NCBI GenBank assembly: GCA_025457805.1
Contig: JALOTR010000095.1
Coordinates: forward strand, 1-8,063
Reading direction: 5' to 3'
DNA length: 8,063 nucleotides
Source: Akkermansiaceae bacterium
GTDB lineage: Bacteria; Verrucomicrobiota; Verrucomicrobiia; Verrucomicrobiales; Akkermansiaceae
Shown here: positions 5,866 through 8,063 of the stretch, one piece after another
How positions within the stretch are numbered: the stretch's first letter is position 1
Layout of the letters: each line of letters starts with the position of its first letter
Position numbers and translations under genes: made by a program
Notes under the pieces: model-generated
Databases searched by the model: none
Seen by the model: the letters and a program-made list of their open reading frames with translations, nothing else
Told to the model about the DNA's origin: nothing

Positions 5866-6258
5866 TCAAGGGGCGATCGGTTTCATGGTCGGGATGAGGC
5901 CGATGTTCGGGCTGCCGACGGAGCCTTGTGCACTGGACATCACGCGGAGGGACTCCGAGGTGGTGCCGCAGCAATCTTTCTTCGGGCAGTAGATGCGGAC
6001 GCAGGAACCGCAGGGGATGCGGACCTTCTTGGTCACGGTCTTGTAACGTGGAACACGCTTTTCGACGGTTTGGACCATGCCGCCCTTGCCGCTGCCATTG
6101 TAAACTTCCTCGGTCACAGTGTCGTAGCCGCAGGTTTTGACCTGGCGGGTTTCGGTGCGATAGCCGGCTCCTTGGGAGATGCCTCCAAACATCGAGCAGC
6201 AGGATGAGAAGCCGAGGGAAAGAACGGCGAGTGACAGGAGAAGAACGAGGTTTTTCAT
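5866..6258 (-). CDS. Cys-rich predicted lipoprotein within the pdh cluster
   Basis: This is a 130-residue protein. The ATG at 6258 begins a signal peptide (MKNLVLLLSLAVLSLGFSSC) with a lipobox-like LGFSSC. Cys20 is the likely lipidation site, so the mature protein should be membrane-anchored and face the periplasm. An upstream in-frame extension to 6345 would spoil the signal peptide. The mature part has two related valine/threonine motifs, YDTVTEEV (45-52) and YKTVTKKV (72-79), around a Gly-rich turn (NGSGKGGM). A Cys cluster CGSC...CPKKDCC follows (Cys83, 86, 91, 96, 97), with Cys43 further upstream. The tail from about residue 100 is Ser/Gly/Pro-rich and probably disordered. The Cys spacing could bind metal or form disulfides. 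The gene sits between pdhB and pdhC and is followed by its own strong terminator, so it is not obligatorily part of PDH function. I do not recognise a named family. Confidence 0.8.
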   Translation of the reverse strand: MKNLVLLLSLAVLSLGFSSCCSMFGGISQGAGYRTETRQVKTCGYDTVTEEVYNGSGKGGMVQTVEKRVPRYKTVTKKVRIPCGSCVRIYCPKKDCCGTTSESLRVMSSAQGSVGSPNIGLIPTMKPIAP

Positions 6259-6286
6259 GGTGAGTGGGTAGTTGATGGAGAGGTTT

Positions 6287-6364
6287 TCAGAACAGGCAGC
6301 AGCAGGAAGTGGAGGCCAGCGCGAAGATGGCAGTAGCCACGACAAGAAGCAAACGTGAAGTCAT
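6287..6364 (-). CDS. Tiny 25-residue lipoprotein-like ORF
   Basis: A 25-codon frame starts MTSRLLLVV, continues as a hydrophobic stretch, and ends ALASTSCCCLF then TGA. It looks like a complete lipoprotein signal peptide with a lipobox-like ASTSC at 18-22, but only about four residues after the first Cys. An in-frame ATG nine bases upstream (6373) would give a 28-residue form beginning MPN. It lies 28 bases upstream of the Cys-rich lipoprotein on the same strand. The two share a similar signal-peptide end (TSCCCLF against SSCCSMF). It may be a real mini-lipoprotein of entericidin-like size or smaller, the remnant of a duplicated lipoprotein gene, or a translated leader. Expression cannot be judged from sequence. 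Confidence 0.5.
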   Translation of the reverse strand: MTSRLLLVVATAIFALASTSCCCLF

Positions 6365-6392
6365 GTTCGGCATGCTAGAAGGGCGGTCTGAC

Positions 6393-6436
6393 TTGGCAAT
6401 CAAAAAGACGGTGAAATCCCGACCGTGGATTGCCAA
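6393..6436 (-). terminator. Nested hairpin after pdhB, candidate terminator or attenuator
   Basis: An outer perfect 9-base inverted repeat, TTGGCAATC (6393-6401) and GATTGCCAA (6428-6436), encloses an inner one, ACGGT (6408-6412) and ACCGT (6422-6426). On the minus strand the inner hairpin is followed by C and then five T (6406-6402), like a short intrinsic terminator. It starts 13 bases after the pdhB stop. The T-run lies in the loop of the outer stem, so the outer and inner structures could compete. Confidence 0.5.
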
Positions 6437-6449
6437 TCTTTTGCTGGTT

Positions 6450-7436
6450 TCAGCGCATGCCCAACACCTTCTCCACGATCCGGCGTGGATTCGGAAGTTG
6501 TTCATGCTCAATGTGTGGTGAGTAAATTGCCGGGGCGTCAATCGAGCAGACGCGCTTGATCGGTGCATCGAGGTAATCGAAGGCCTGCTCCTGGATGATC
6601 ATCGCAACCATAGCGGAAACGCCGCCGAAGGGCTTGGATTCGTCCACCAGGACGACCCGATTGGTTTTCTTGACCGTCTTGAGGATGGCTTCCACGTCGA
6701 GCGGGCGGATCGAGCGGAGGTCGAGGACCTCGGCATTGATGCCGTGTTCGGCTTGGAGGGTTTCCGCTGCTGCCAGCGAGTGGATGACCGAGCGGCCGTG
6801 GGCGATGATGGAAACATCCGTGCCTTCTTTCTTCAGATCGGCCACTCCGAGGGGGATGACAAAATCACCGTCCGCAGGATCGGGAACCTCACCGGAGTTG
6901 CCGTAGAGCAGGGTGTTCTCCATGAAATAAACTGGATCGTTGTCGCGGATGGCGGCTTTGATCAGGCCCTTGGCATCGGCGGGTGTGGCAGGAGCACAAA
7001 CCTTGAGACCCGGGAAAGCGGCGAACAGTCCTTCGGGAATGTGCGAGTGGGTGGCACCCACGCCGGTTCCGCCGTTGGCAGGGCCGCGCACCACGATGGG
7101 GCAGTGGCAGAGTCCGCCGGACATGTAACGCACGCAAGCTGCGTTGGACACGAGTTGGTCGAAGGCGACGGAATGGAAGGACCAGAACATCAATTCCATG
7201 ACTGGCCGCACGCCGAGCATGGAGGCACCGATGCCCATGCCGATGAAGCCGGCTTCCGAGATCGGCGTATCGACCACGCGCTTGTCGCCCCATTTTTTCC
7301 AGAGGCCTTCGGTGACTTTGTAGGCTCCGTTGTATTGGGCGACTTCCTCGCCCATCAGGACGACGTTCGGATCGCGGGCGAGTTCCTCATCAAGGCCTTC
7401 GCGGAGGGCTTCACGGTAGGTGAGAATGCGTGACAT
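6450..7436 (-). CDS. pdhB: Pyruvate dehydrogenase E1 component, beta subunit
   Basis: This is a 328-residue protein of full family length. With E1 alpha it forms the alpha2-beta2 thiamine-diphosphate enzyme that decarboxylates pyruvate and acetylates the E2 lipoyl group. Visible signatures are ALREGLDEELARDPNVVLMGEEVAQYNGAYKVT at the N-terminus (8-42, including Glu30-Glu31), DTPISEAGF (56-64, with Glu61 as the conserved cofactor-contacting residue) and RYMSGG (103-108). Others are GATHSH (128-133, with His130 matching the conserved active-site His), the transketolase C-terminal domain from about 200, and the end motif PHIEHEQLPNPRRIVE. The start follows E1 alpha by 53 bases on the same strand, so the two are very likely co-transcribed. 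A nested hairpin follows the stop. No Shine-Dalgarno precedes the ATG (leader ends CGAACACC). MGEEVAQYNGAYKVT favours pyruvate over branched-chain oxoacid dehydrogenase. Confidence 0.96.
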   Translation of the reverse strand: MSRILTYREALREGLDEELARDPNVVLMGEEVAQYNGAYKVTEGLWKKWGDKRVVDTPISEAGFIGMGIGASMLGVRPVMELMFWSFHSVAFDQLVSNAACVRYMSGGLCHCPIVVRGPANGGTGVGATHSHIPEGLFAAFPGLKVCAPATPADAKGLIKAAIRDNDPVYFMENTLLYGNSGEVPDPADGDFVIPLGVADLKKEGTDVSIIAHGRSVIHSLAAAETLQAEHGINAEVLDLRSIRPLDVEAILKTVKKTNRVVLVDESKPFGGVSAMVAMIIQEQAFDYLDAPIKRVCSIDAPAIYSPHIEHEQLPNPRRIVEKVLGMR

Positions 7437-7489
7437 GGTGTTCGATTAAAGAGCGGGAAAAATGTGGGAGGTGATGGGGAAATGCCGGA

Positions 7490-8063
7490 TCAGTCGTTGA
7501 AGAAATGGCTGCCGATTTTCGAGGCGGGCGTGTTGTTGTCGGTTTCCCAATACACATCCGTGCTGATGTCTGCGATGGTCGGGACAGGGGACTCGTCGGC
7601 GAATTTGGCGGAGGCAGCGGCTTCCTCGGCAGCGGCTTTGCTGATGGCGTCGGCGGCTTCTTCGGTGAGGATGCCCTCGTTGACGAGCTTACGACGGAAA
7701 GCATTTATGGGATCAAAATTCTGTTTGTAATTTTCGATTTCCTCAGGGGTCCGATACTTCTTGTAGTTCGCATCTGATACACTGTGGCCGTAGTAGCGAT
7801 AAGTATCGATTTCGAGCAGGGTGGGCTTGCTCTCGTTTTTCGCTCGGTCCATGGCGATCTGTGTTTTGGCGCGGACCTCGTAGATGTCGGATCCATCGAT
7901 CACGTCCCAAGCCATGCCGTAGGCTTCTGCCCGTTGGGCGAGGCAGCCATTGAATGAGGAGGAACGTTCTTGGGAGGTGCCCATGGAATAACCGTTGTTC
8001 TCAATCACATAGATCACCGGAATGCTGAATAGCGCGGCGAGGTTGAGCGACTCATGGAAGGCA
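7490..8063 (-). CDS. pdhA: Pyruvate dehydrogenase E1 component, alpha subunit (partial, 5' end outside window)
   Basis: The C-terminal 190 residues are visible. The frame stays open to the right edge, reading AFHESLNLAALFSIPVIYVIENNGYSMGTS. The ENN is the end of the thiamine-diphosphate GDG...NN motif, whose GDG start must lie beyond 8063. Next come the region RAEAYGMAWDVIDGSDIYEV, then TLLEIDTYRYYGHSVSDANY with the His-containing phosphorylation-loop equivalent, then KKYRTPEEIENYK. A helical tail ends in a family-like PVPTIADISTDVYWE and IGSHFFND. Downstream the stop is 53 bases from pdhB. The family is usually 320-370 residues, so roughly 130-180 residues are missing. A GTG within the window (8017) is not the start, because conserved sequence continues upstream of it. 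Confidence 0.95.
   Translation of the reverse strand, partial: AFHESLNLAALFSIPVIYVIENNGYSMGTSQERSSSFNGCLAQRAEAYGMAWDVIDGSDIYEVRAKTQIAMDRAKNESKPTLLEIDTYRYYGHSVSDANYKKYRTPEEIENYKQNFDPINAFRRKLVNEGILTEEAADAISKAAAEEAAASAKFADESPVPTIADISTDVYWETDNNTPASKIGSHFFND

Noticed and set aside
6744..7433. 229-codon plus-strand frame opposite pdhB
   Set aside because: It is an antisense shadow of pdhB and resembles no protein.

Overview
The window reads as chromosomal DNA of a moderately GC-rich Gram-negative bacterium, most plausibly a member of the Verrucomicrobiota (Verrucomicrobiales, Luteolibacter/Haloferula-like). This is inference from protein style: short SSCC/TSCC lipoproteins, a secreted CAP protein ending in an ASH-type (choice-of-anchor D) domain, a helical-repeat protein of uncharacterised type, and start codons with no Shine-Dalgarno sequence. 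No rRNA or other marker confirms it.

Left part (1-2306), minus strand. In transcription order it holds a membrane-anchored 374-residue protein of unknown function, a short-chain dehydrogenase/reductase 64 bases downstream, and a 94-residue protein with pentapeptide-like beta-helix rungs. A divergent intergenic region of about 515 bases follows (2307-2822). It has short direct and inverted repeats and a perfect 14-base palindrome. The only plus-strand gene (2823-4058) encodes a secreted CAP-superfamily protein with a DxDxDG-type middle domain and a C-terminal ASH domain.

Right part (4405-8063), minus strand. This is a pyruvate dehydrogenase cluster of the alpha-beta E1 type, in the order pdhA (E1 alpha, truncated by the window edge), pdhB (E1 beta), a 25-codon lipoprotein-like ORF, a 130-residue Cys-rich lipoprotein, and pdhC (E2, one lipoyl domain). 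E1 alpha/beta decarboxylates pyruvate with thiamine diphosphate. E2 carries the acetyl group on lipoyl-Lys43 to CoA. No E3 (lpd) gene is visible.

Hairpins with T-runs on the minus strand lie after pdhB, after the Cys-rich lipoprotein and after pdhC. The lipoprotein pair therefore looks like a separately bounded cassette inside the pdh locus. This cassette is the least explained part of the window. I see no CRISPR array, mobile element, tRNA or rRNA, and nothing that clearly amounts to a new defence or enzymatic system.
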